From assembly GCF_041146795.1 (NCBI RefSeq), contig NC_135176.1:19541786-19605785 (forward strand): 64,000 nucleotides of DNA, read 5' to 3'. Positions 46,437-58,100 of this stretch are shown here, piece by piece (the first letter of the stretch is position 1; each line of letters starts with the position of its first letter). The position numbers and the translations under genes are program-made. Under the pieces are notes generated by a model. That model saw only the letters and a list, made by a program, of their open reading frames with translations. It did not search any database and had not been told where the DNA came from. This DNA is from Maylandia zebra (Eukaryota; Chordata; Actinopteri; Cichliformes; Cichlidae).

Positions 46437-49400
46437 CTAGTGGTTCTCAGTGGCATTGCGCATGTTTTTGAGGATATCCGCTTTAAACATTTTATAAAAC
46501 ATCGCCACGTTCATGGTGGAGATGAGACTCAGGCCGGCGGCCCCCATCATCAGGACATAACGAGGAATGTGTTCACTGTGACGGGCCAGCCAGCGGCTCA
46601 TCCAGCCCAGCGTGCAGGCACGAAACACCAGAAACCTGCAGATGAAACAGAAGAAACAAGCTGACAGATACCAGTCTACACTAAAGTCACCATGCAAGGC
46701 CCAGATAGTGAAAGCTTGGGATTCAGTATCTTGCACAGTATCTGAGATATTGATGTGGGAGCAGCTGGGATAAAACTGGCACATCTGTGATTATTGGACA
46801 ACAGTTTCAGGCAGATAAACACAAAACAGGCCTTTCAGGAAACAGATTAAAGAAGTAAAAGTAGAGCGCAGATGGTTTCCTGGAGGCCTCACAACTTTAA
46901 GCTCAACAATTCTGGTTACACAACCAATTATTAGGTTTCGGGGGAATTAGCTTTTTCCTCTCCTTAATAAATGAAGCCATCATTAAAAAAAATTAACGAG
47001 GCTTTACTCAGGCTAAGTTTGCATAATATTAACATTTATTTGATGTAACATATTCAAAAATGCTTCAAAATGCTTTTAAAAAGGTGCTTTATGATCTTTT
47101 CCCACCTCGCATAAAAAGATCATTTCTTCCTGCTAAAAAGAATTCCTGAACCACCTACGTTCCCACGTTGAGCCAGCTGGTGATGCTGTAGGCGAGAGAG
47201 GGCTGAGGGGCGGTGAGTTCAGTGCCTGGCTTGTTCCTCCGTCCTGAGAGGATGAGGAGCTGTCTGAGATGAAGGAAAACAGAGTTGATCTCTACCAGCA
47301 GAGACACCGCTGCAAAACCCAGATAGAGGCGGGACGTCACAGCCAAACCGAAGCATGAGATCACCTGAGAGAAATGTTAAAACAGCACATGCAAAGAGAC
47401 AGCAATACAACACTTTATTTACACGTTAATCATGCAAAAATCACAAGTTTTAATCATGGAAAATGTGAATTAGCTAATTTCAGACCACCCAGAAATGAAT
47501 GTCAGTAAGTGATATATAGAAACCTGCTGGACCATGATTATTAAAGGCTTTATAGCCTTTAATAATTATGAATTTTTATGAATGAATTTTTACACACCAT
47601 CATTAGTATTTGGAGGATGAATTTCAGGTTGTCAAGCTCCACACGTCCCCTGAGATCAGCTGATCTGTGCCAGCACACACCAGCTGATGGCTCTGCTGAT
47701 TGATCTCATAATTATCAGTTTTATATTGGCTGTTATTGATGCGTGCTGAGAGGCGACGCTGCTGCCCTCCCACTATTGAAAATAATACCGCAGGAAATAA
47801 CAGAATGACAACAGAAGAGAGTTTAAAATGTTAATAAATCGCTGTAAATAAAGTTTGGTAAAAGAGTTATGTAACTAAACATTCTGTGAGATTTTTTTTT
47901 TTGCATGAATTTAATGAATTAAGTATCTGGATAAATTAAAAACAAGCCAAACTTGATGAAGGAGAATATACTGTTGGGTAACCTCAGGAATGTGGTGACC
48001 CACTCTGAGAAAACTGGACGCAAACATATAAAACTTGAACCTTGAACTTTGATCAGAAAGGCTTGTGCAGGATTAACTGTTCGCCACGTAAAAATAAATA
48101 ACTCGCTGTGTCTTTGGATAAAGTAGAACCTGCATAGAGATACTTAGCAGCACAGTCAGGAGCAAACGCACCATGACACAACATGTGCTGCCTGAAAGCA
48201 GGTCTGCTGTATGCGCTGACAGTAAAATCACAGCATAGAGCAGCACGACTGAGGTTTCGCTCACTGACCTCGTCGTTATCACCCGGATATGGGATGAGTG
48301 CTATCACCAGACTGACTCAACTTTGTGCTTGTGTTCTTAGATTACACACTCAGGAGATGAAACAGTACTCAGATCCCGTATTTTAAATGGATGACAGAAA
48401 TTAAGCTTATGTGAAAGTTCAATAAGGAAGATCTGTAATCACTCATCTGCCTGCTTTCCTGGCTCTTCGGCTGCTAGTCTGTTCATTTCATTACTGCCAC
48501 TTTCCCCTGCTGTCAATCTCAATACTGACATCGTTATATTCTTCATTACTACTTTCTTCTTGCCTGGCTTCTTTGAGGCGATCAGCCTCCACTCTGCGTT
48601 GTTTAAATCTGTGATCTCTTTTCAGACTCATCTCTCATCTTCACTTCACTGAACTCAGGTTTCATCTTCACCCCCACCAGCATCTCAACTCCGCAGGGTC
48701 TTGTCCAAAAAATCCTATCAAATCCTATCCTGTGAATAGCTGCATCACTCTACCTCCATATTCAAAAATGTAAAAAACAAAACAAAAAGCAGCTCATTAT
48801 GATCTCTTATGAGGTCATAATTTTCACTTACATTTGTAAGGACAAGAGAGAAGTATCTTAAGTATCTTATTAACTGAGATAGATGGATTATTATTCCCTG
48901 TTTTTGTGTAAAATAAACTGATGTGTTCCCGTTACAAAAAGTGTATGTTGGTTCATGTTTTCACACTGTGTTAGCAAAAACACACCCAAGCATTAGACCC
49001 ACAAAGGTCATTACCAAAGAGTGGTGGAGGAGTAGCTCCCAGGACTGTTTGAAGGGCTGGTTCAAGGCCATATCTAGGAAGTCGTGGATAAAATACCCTG
49101 GAGGAGAGGTAGAAATATGCGTGCAGGCTAATGTATTTAAACAATGCTAAAGTATTAAACTGCTATCAAGTTATTTTTTGAAATTCAATGTATACACATT
49201 TGCATGTGTGTGTGTGTGCGTGTGTTTGTGTGGGCATCACCTGTGGATAAAGACTGTGGGAGTGCAGGGAGCAAAAGGAGATCAGGTCCTCCATCATCTG
49301 AGGGTGACGGTAAAAGCTGCAGGGCGAGAGAGCCCACAGGAAGAGTGAATATCACACGAGTAGAAAACAAACGTCCACACTACCCTGACTGCTGCGCGCC

Positions 49401-49588
49401 TCTACGAACCATAAAACAGCCCCCGCTCCTGTCAGGCAGCTGTGAGCTAACGACGTGCTGACATTCCTCCATTTCCAGGCTTTCCTCTGTGCCGGCTGCG
49501 GTGTTGGCAGGACTCTGATGACTGCATTGAGCAGTTTGAAAGAGCCGGCAGAGCCTCCAGTGAGAAGAAGTGTTGATTTCAAATCCAT
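46437..49588 (-). CDS. tlcd2: TLC domain-containing protein 2-like
   Basis: TLCD2 is a multi-pass membrane protein reported to influence membrane fluidity/phospholipid composition. Exons, minus: 49588-49410, 49316-49241, 49097-49015, 47364-47159, 46635-46437 (stop). The N-terminus (MDLKSTLLL, RVLPTPQPA, WKWRNVSTSLAHSCLTGAGA) aligns with human TLCD2 (RRLPTPESA, WQWWNLCVSLAHSLLSGTGA). The middle has YFIHDFLDMALNQP and SWELLLHHSL. The end has GFAAVSLLVEINSVFLHLRQLL, SLAYSITSWLNVGT, LVFRACTLGWMSRWLARH, like human (MVSLLLELNSACLHLRKLL, SLAFSVTSW, LGWMSLWLFRQ). The exon 2 to exon 3 junction does not keep frame with the strongest donor (cacag/gtgatg); a weaker donor 14 bp upstream (caca/gtcttt) would, giving about 242 codons. 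Divergent neighbour: the AIFM-type gene at 50566. Confidence 0.85.
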
Positions 49589-50565
49589 AACAATAGTTGA
49601 GCGGAGTTCACCTCACGCATGTCCAGTGCATACCTCAGTGGAAACACGCTTCATGAAAAGAGAGCATGAGACGCTTGTGTCACTGTGAGGTCACTGTTAT
49701 ATATCATATATTGTTTCTAGTCTCTGCCCTCTAACGCACATCACGCACACCAAGTGATAAACTCATAGCTGATAGTAAAGGGCCGTGGACACATAATGGT
49801 ACGATTGCCTCTCAAGGACAACAACCCTGGCTTTCATAACTCACTTTCGCTTCATCTTTATGACATCTTTTCAGCAGTACTGTTAGGTCTGCTGAACAGT
49901 TCAGCAGCTCTACTAGCCCCACACACATATGTACACACACGCCAAGTTTTCCAACAACTGTGATCTCAACAATGTTAAAAAAAGAAACGTTTTGTGAAAG
50001 CCGAGTTGATGGCAAACTTGATGTTTGCACCGGATGTTCTTAATGAAATTCCTTGTGGCACATATGGGCGAAAATCTGATAGACGTGCAGCCTCATGTGT
50101 GAATGTGACCACAGTGCCTGACTTCAGTGTTTCTGCTTTAGAGTGAATTATAACCACCTGTGGTTGAGTAAGTGTTGCTTTGTCGCCCCTCCATTCAGCG
50201 TTCAGCCTCGTCAGCCTTTCTCTGTGCTGCCGTTGTAAAAAAACAAAAGAGCAGGGTCTCCTTTCTCTGCGACAATACGGCGGCTGAACATGAGCCGCCA
50301 CAGTGCCCAAACTCTCCGCTCACTGCCTCACCGAAGACACTTTCCAGGGTGATTAGAGCCAAATCATCTACTTTTCACTGGACCAACTGGGATGCAGGTT
50401 GGGGATGGACTGGTTCCCTTGGAAATGGACTCCCATTGTTCATCTGCTGAGAGGAAAGCAAAGTGACGCAGGACTCAAATTGTTTCCACCTGAGCGTCTG
50501 AATAACCTTTAATGTCCCTGGGGTTCGCCTTGGTGTCTGCGAGCTCTTACAGCTGAATCACAGAG
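49589..50565. promoter_or_regulatory. Spacer between divergent tlcd2 and AIFM-type start codons
   Basis: Under 1 kb between the two start codons, so the two genes may share a promoter region. I see no repeat or coding exon inside, and no clear TATA box. Untranslated first exons probably lie here, but their edges cannot be fixed without transcripts. Confidence 0.4.
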
Positions 50566-52119
50566 ATGTCGACCAAGCCGTGTGAGTAGCCTCAGCAGAG
50601 TGGTGTCTGAAAGTAAACTGATGATCATTCATTTGATGACTCATTTATTTATTTATAATGTGTTTGGGCAGCCCGCGGAGAGCTCACGGACTCTGATTCA
50701 GAGAACCCATCAGAGGAGCTGACAGAGGTGGTTTGTCTGGAGTCAGACCTGCAGGATGGACAGTAAGGAGGGGATGGGGAACCTGCAAACATATGCCTTT
50801 GTGTTTTAACCACATAAACAGTTATTGCTATAAATTTTAAACTGGTCTCAGTGTGACATCTAAAACACTTGAATGATTTATAGCAGGGATGTCAAACAAA
50901 AGGGACAGGGACCAGAAACGGCCCGGCAAAGAGTCCAATCTATTTCGTTTTTGTTGTTGTTTTTTGTCCTCACAAAAATGGTTAATTTCTGTGAATAAAC
51001 CCTTTTTTCTATTATTACTGGTCAGTCTGAGAAATTAGACTTTTTTTTTGTTATTTTCCACATTTATTTCTTACAATTTAAGCTCAAAGAGTCTTGCTCA
51101 GAGATTTCTTTCTTTGCTAAAGCAACATTTCTTGGCCTCTCTTTTTCTTAAATTAAGACATCTCATAACCTTCTTTTCTTTGACAGAAAGGGGAATTTTC
51201 CTTGGGGCTGAGCTGTATGTACCTCACAGTGTAAAACGCATTTGACCACAAAACCCCCTTTATTTAGATTATTTAGACACTCTGTGGGGTCTAAATGACA
51301 GTGGGGGTCCCAGTAGATGAAAGCTCCGGAGTGAATATATGTCTGTGCCATCTGGTCAAAACTGTAGATCAGACAGTGAATACCAGCCTCATAAACACGA
51401 GCCAGAGACACTGGGGCTATTGAACCTGTCTAAAACCCAACAATACTACGACAGTTTTAGTGAAAATACTACCAGGAGGCCTTGTCATTGATTGTACCCC
51501 GTCAAAAACTCCCCAAGGTTGCAGTTTTATCAAAAAATACAGCCTCTGCGGGAACAGGGGAGGGGTAAGGCATCAACAAAGTGAGTACAGTTTATAAGGA
51601 GGATAACACGACCACCTTGTCTCTGGCTGAACTGAAGCTCTGGTTTTCAGACTTTTTCTGGCACACCACACTTCAGAATCAGCAAAAGGTTGATGGCCCA
51701 CAGACTACAGTTTTCATCGGGCACTTTTTTTTAAAAATAAAAAAGCCCAAAGTATTCAAAAAATATTTATGCCCAAAATGGTAACTTTATGTAATTTGAT
51801 TACATGTAAATTTTTGTGCATAATTTTGTTGTATAAATTCAATCTAAAACATTACATTTAATCTAATCTGGTCAACTAACTTACTTGATAGGTGTGCATT
51901 CAGTTTATACCCATTAATGATGAATTATTTTAATACATAAACCTTTGATTTTATACATTTCAGGTGCATTTTACTTAAAAAAATATTTTTTTCAGTCCAG
52001 ATAAAGCCATCCCTGCAGACACGACGCTTCCACGGCTGGAGGAAAAGACCAAGTTGAAGTGTTAAACAAGCTTAGATGTACAAACAATGAAATTTATCTT
52101 ATTCTAAAAAATTAAAAAC

Positions 52120-52150
<31 letters not shown>

Positions 52151-55100
52151 TGTGTCTGTTATCTCAGGATGATGGAAGTTGAAGTCGGACATCACGGTGT
52201 GCTGCTGACGCGCAGTGGGGGTAAATACAGCGCCATTGGGAACCAGTGTACACACTACGGCGCTCCACTTAGCAAAGGTATGAAGACAGGAAGTCTGAAG
52301 AGGAATTTCTGTGACATAGATGTATTTCAGTCTTGAGTCAAGTCTGGGTGCTTGTGTGGGCAGAAAAGTGTCATTTAAGGAAATTTATCTTGTCTGTGCA
52401 CACTGTAAGGTATCAGACTGGTCTGAGCTTCATATGTGTTTCTTATGTTTTAATAATTTGTCTTCATCTTGTATTTTTCTTGTGCGCATCTTTGTGTGTT
52501 CAGGTTTTATTTCGGGGAACAGAGTGCGCTGCCCGTGGCACGGCTCCTGTTTCAATGTCCACACAGGCGATCTCGAGGAATACCCCGGCATCGACTGTCT
52601 ACCTTGCCACAAAGTATGAACCGGAGAGACAGATTGATACAAAGCTTATGAGCACATTTGCTGTTGTTTAAATGTTTTTATTTTCTCTTTTGAAGGTCCA
52701 TATTCAAAACAGCAAAGTGTATGTGTCCATAAATAAAAAGGTAAGTAGGTTACCTTTTCTGTTTTAGTAATATGAGGCCATTTTAATCTCCTGGTATCGA
52801 TCTCTTCAGCGAGGAAAGAAGGCCATACACAACTAATTCTGAAAACCTTTGTCACTGAACACAGCTCCCCGCTGCATTCATGAACACTAGTTAAAACCCA
52901 GCTACAGGAAAGAGAGGCTGAAATTATTGCCAGGGAGTAACTGTTGGAGGGAGAACCTGGATTTTTATGGTGGAGGCGATAAACACCAGTTGATGACCTG
53001 ACTTCAACATAGCAGACTCCTGGTACTTCTGCAACCCAAATCTGTGACCCACTGAAACAGTTAGCACATTACAAAACTTAACAAAAGAGGACCTTTGCAG
53101 TTGAAAACACAGATTAATCAAAAATGGGGAGCATATTGCTTTAAAAACGAAAACAGTTGGGCCCCAAACACTTATCATTTTGTTGTTTTTAAAAAAATAG
53201 GATGCTACAGAGTGGAATTTCCCTGCTTTTCTTAAGTGTGACGTGTCAATAAATTCATACTGAGCACATTTTCCCCTTAAAAATCATTAAAATATAAAGT
53301 TTTATCTTTTTAGTTCATCACTGACACAAACTCTTATGCTTTATTTTGATTCACATTTTTGTAAACTGGTTTGTAGCTGAAAGTTGCAGTGAACAAATGC
53401 ACTGAAGGGCTGTCTCATGTGACTGGCTGATTTGATTTGAACCTAAGAAAGCAACCGTGAGTGTATTTTTAGGCAACTGAAATAATTTTCTGTTTGTAAA
53501 TATCACTGTTGGTACCTACTGATGACCTGACCACGTGTTTGATCCATGATTCAGACTCTCAGGCAGGAGAAAAGGATAAAGCGTATGGGCACTGCAGTCC
53601 CAGGAGTTACTCACACTGTTCTGCTGCTGGGAGGAGGTGAGTGTGGACCAATATGTGTGTGTGGTTGTGTGGCTTCAATAGGGCACTTAACTGGCATCTT
53701 CCACCATGTCCTCTCAACAAATAAGTAAATGTAACAATTTTGCCTTGGGATTTGAGTAAATGTGTCAGGAAAATGAGCCGCTTCTCTGATCCTGCAAAAA
53801 AAGTATATGTATGCTGTACATGGATACGTGCAGGTATTAGACTGTGTTGCCTCTGATTTGCTTCCTTTGCGTGTGTGTGTGTGTTGTTTTGTGTAAGTGT
53901 AGGAGCCGCTTCACTCAGTTGTGCTGAGACGCTGCGGCAGGAAAACTTTGGTGGCAGGATCATCATGGTGACCAGAGAAGACCTTCTACCTTACGACAAA
54001 ACACGTCTCAGCAAGGTTCAGCACAGCGAATAACTCGACACAAACACATGAAAGTCTCTATGAATTTTCTTCACTTCACTGGAGTTTCGCTGATTTCACA
54101 GGTGATGAACGTGGAGAGCGACAGCATCCTGATGAGGAGGATGGAGTTTTTCCATCAGTATGACATAGAGGTGTGGCTCAGGAAAGAAGTGAGTACTTCC
54201 TGTATGACAACATCCTGCATGTGCTTGCATCTGTGTTTTATCTCATAGACATTGTGACCTTGAGGTAAATCTTCATCCGGACAGCAACACATGTGGGAAT
54301 GACTTGCTATCTATGTGATTGAGTCATGCTTTGAAACTGGTTGCTGATGTGTTTGCAGGCGCTTTCCGTGGACACAGACAAGAAGACGGTCACATTTGAT
54401 GATGGTTCAGTCCAGAGCTACGACCAACTCCTCATTTCAACTGGCTGCAGGTACAGACAACCTCACAAATATGTGTACAAACACATACTTGGCTCCAGCA
54501 CAAACACCTTCTCTGGCCTCAGGCAGGCATCAATTATTCCCCAACTAAAATATTATTGTTAGTGTCCTCTCAGTTTTATTATATATTTTTAAGTCTGCAC
54601 ATTTGATGGAAAAGTTTAAATAAGAAAAATATTATAATTCACTTTTACGATAAAACTAAGGAGACTTTATTAAGCTGAGTCTCAGAGTAACACCACCTTT
54701 TCTGAAAAAGCTGGGTTGCTGCATAAAAGGTACCTAAAACAGCATGCAGAGGTCGGCAAATCTCATAAACCCACAGTAGAAGATAGAAAACACATCAAAA
54801 GTTTAAAACGAGAAAATTTACCGCTTTGAGATATAATTAGTCGTTTCAAAAAATCTGTAAAAGGATCATGGAGCATCCACTTTACTTTACAACAGAGTGA
54901 GTTGCTTCTGATCCCTGTCCTTTAGAGCAAAGGGTCTGGATGTTCCTGGCATGAACTTGGGGAATATCAAGATGTTGGAGACGCCAGAGGACGCCCGGCA
55001 AATCCACGCAGCCTGTACGGGCTCCGATGTTGTCCTCGTGGGAACCTCATTTGTTGGTACTGATTACTATGGTTTAGAGCTGGGCGATAGAACGATAACT

Positions 55101-58100
55101 ATATGTATTGCGAAATAACTTTTTCTCGATAGAAAAGTTAAACTATTGTGATAGGCCTCATCTCTCTTGTCCTCTTAAAAAAAAAAGAGGAACAGCCAAT
55201 CCAAATTAACTAGCGCAGAGCCGAACCAATCACAGCCGCAGCGTCACGTCACGTGACTTGTTACGTACAGCACAAGTGCCAAGCCGCACATGTGTATTTG
55301 TTTTGGAAAGCAGCCAGCTGCCGTGCCGCCCGGGTAATGGAGGAAATGAGTGTGCTGACTAGAGAAAAATCAACCGAGAGCGTGACCGAAGGTTACCGAA
55401 GAGAAAACAGATGATGGTTCCAATGCAGGTGTTCTGGGAATCCATCCTACCTGACAAACCATCCTACCTGTTGTTTCTACGCATGCGCACAACACGAAAT
55501 TCAGTGGCGTCCTACCTTTGTGAATATAAGCTAGAAGCATAATTTTACAGCTAGAATTCAGTGGCAAATCATCTTACCTTTGTTAATAAGAGCTAGAAAC
55601 ATACTCTGACGGGTATAAATACGTGTCAAACCATGCTACCTTTCTGAATGTGACCTACAAGCATACTTTAATGGGTAAAATGAAGTGGCAAACCATCCTG
55701 GCTTTATGAATGTGAGCTACAAGCATACTCTGATAGGCAAAGTTAAGTGGCAAACTGTCATACCTACTTACATTTGTGCTGGAATTACTATGACAGCAGA
55801 AATGTGCATAAACTACTTACGGTAGGACGTTTTGCCAAAGTAGGACGTTTTGTCAGAACACCGGAGAGATTGTTGTACGGAAGAGCCATAGAAGCTCCGT
55901 AGTGTGACGGTATTTCGGCTATTTCAAGTCTGACAAAAAACAGAGTAGCGCGCACTGTAAATTGTGCCGAAAGCAAGTCTGGAAATACAATAAACCGGTG
56001 CATGCTCAATCTCTGACTGGAAGCTCTAATTCGTCATTCGGCTTTTGTCAGACTAAAGTAACTGTTAAAACAGTTTGAAAAGCTCAGCTATACAACAAGG
56101 AGAGATTGAGAATTTCCTTTTAGTTCTCAGTTTATTTGATATTGACAAAAGTTAGTCAGTTTTGTCTGTTCTTCTGTAAAACAAACTAAGATTTATTTTT
56201 AGAATTAATATTTTGTTTCTAAGTGGAATTGACAATTTAGTCGTCTGTTTCGTTTGTTCTATTTTGGAACTTAAACGCTTTAGCGGCTGCCTTTTGTGTA
56301 GTTTGCAATATTTGCCTTTATTTATCTGAAAAAGTCTCATGTTCCTTAAGTACATCTACCCTGTTGAACTTACTATGGGAAATAAATATTTAAATCAAAA
56401 CAAGCTGCTGATTATTTCACATTTTACTTGTGAGCAACGGCACATTTAAATCTTACAAATATAGTTATTTGGCTTATATCGTGATATATATCGTTATCGC
56501 CTGAAATGAAAAAAACATATCGTGATATGAAAAAATCTTATATCGCCCAGCTCTACTATAGTTACTATGTGCACATTTGTATTGCCTGGATTTGTGTAGA
56601 AAACAAAGCTAGTGGAATTATGTGCTTTAACTGTGAAAACTTCCTTTTTTCCTTTCTTCCCTATTTTTATATAGACCCAAAAGCCTACAAAAGAGAGGAA
56701 AAAAAAAAATTTAGTTTACAGCATCAACATCTTTTAGCTTTATTTTTCTCTTTTTTTCTTTGTCTTTTTGTTCGCATCATATGTCAAATATTAAGTAAAA
56801 TATATTATTCACACTGATATTCGCTCCAGCACCTACAATTACATGTTGCTTTCAGGCATGGAGGTGGCATCTTACTTGACAGACAAAGCCTCCAGTATCA
56901 CAGTGATAGGCAGCAGTGAAATGCCGTACCAAAATACATTAGGTCCTGAAATCGGCAAACTCACCATGACGGTAAGAAAGATGAAGAGATTGAGATGTAT
57001 GTGTTATTCCCTGACAGTAGTTCATCTCCAGCTTACCTGTTTGTTGTTCACTCTTGTTTCTGTAGATGCTGATTGAGAGAAATGTGAAATTCTACATGAA
57101 TGATAGCGTGACAGAGATCCGAGGTGTGAATGGCAAGGTAAAGTGAGGAGATAAACTTCATTCCAGTGTCACGATTTGCACTGGCAGAACATGTGGATGG
57201 AGAAAGAGGACCCAAATGCAGACACTTGGAACAAAACTATAATATAACAAAAGGCGAGCCGTTTATTTGAGGTTGGGAAAAGGTACAAAACAAAAGGCAG
57301 ATGCACACTGAGGCGAAACTAGAACTAAACTGGGAAAAACTAAATGCTAAACACAACAGACAAAGAACAAAACCTTGAACATGACAAAAACCTGGAAACA
57401 TGGAGGCATGACGAGAACTCAACAGATGACCTGACAAGGAATCAATGAAAACACACAAAATGCACACTGGAGGTGATCAGGGGAAGTGGAAACACATGGG
57501 TGACAGCTGATTAGAATAAACATATTGATGCCACAGGGGAAGTGAAACTAAACACAACGAACACGGGACACCAAACCTCTTCAAAATAAAACGAGAAACA
57601 TAATGAGATGCAGACATGAAACGCATGAAGAGCGACGGAAACTTAAACAGAGGCATGAAGACACAAGGGAAATCTAATAAACAATGAACTATAACAGGGC
57701 ATCATAGGCAAAAAAGAAATGAACTTAGATAAGCTAATGAACTTAAACATAAACCATAAACATCAAAATATATTAAGACTCAAAAGGCTGGGTCAAATGG
57801 CCCAGGATTGTGACGCCTAGTTTTAGATAAGAATATCAGCAGTTTTATCTTCAGTAATGAAAAAAAAAATACTAACACTGAGTTCTTCCTGTCACATTCT
57901 GTTTTATTCCTCAAGGTGAAGGAGGTTGTGCTGAAAAGTGGAAAAGTTATCCCAGCTGAAGTTTTGATTGTAGGTATTGGTAAGTGGAAACATATCAGAG
58001 TCTTTTATGAGTCTTTTATTAAGCAACACAGAATTCTTGAAAGCTTTTATAATCAGAATCAGAATCAGAATCAGAATACTTTATTAATCCCGAAGGAATA

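Noticed and set aside
45910-50565. Possible miR-22 hairpin next to tlcd2, as in mammals
   Set aside because: I looked for the mature sequence (start aagctgccagttg) on both strands around tlcd2 and did not see it; a hand search is not exhaustive.
55504-55785. CRISPR-like spacing of repeats
   Set aside because: Contiguous 62-bp units with no unique spacers, inside a hAT element in vertebrate DNA.
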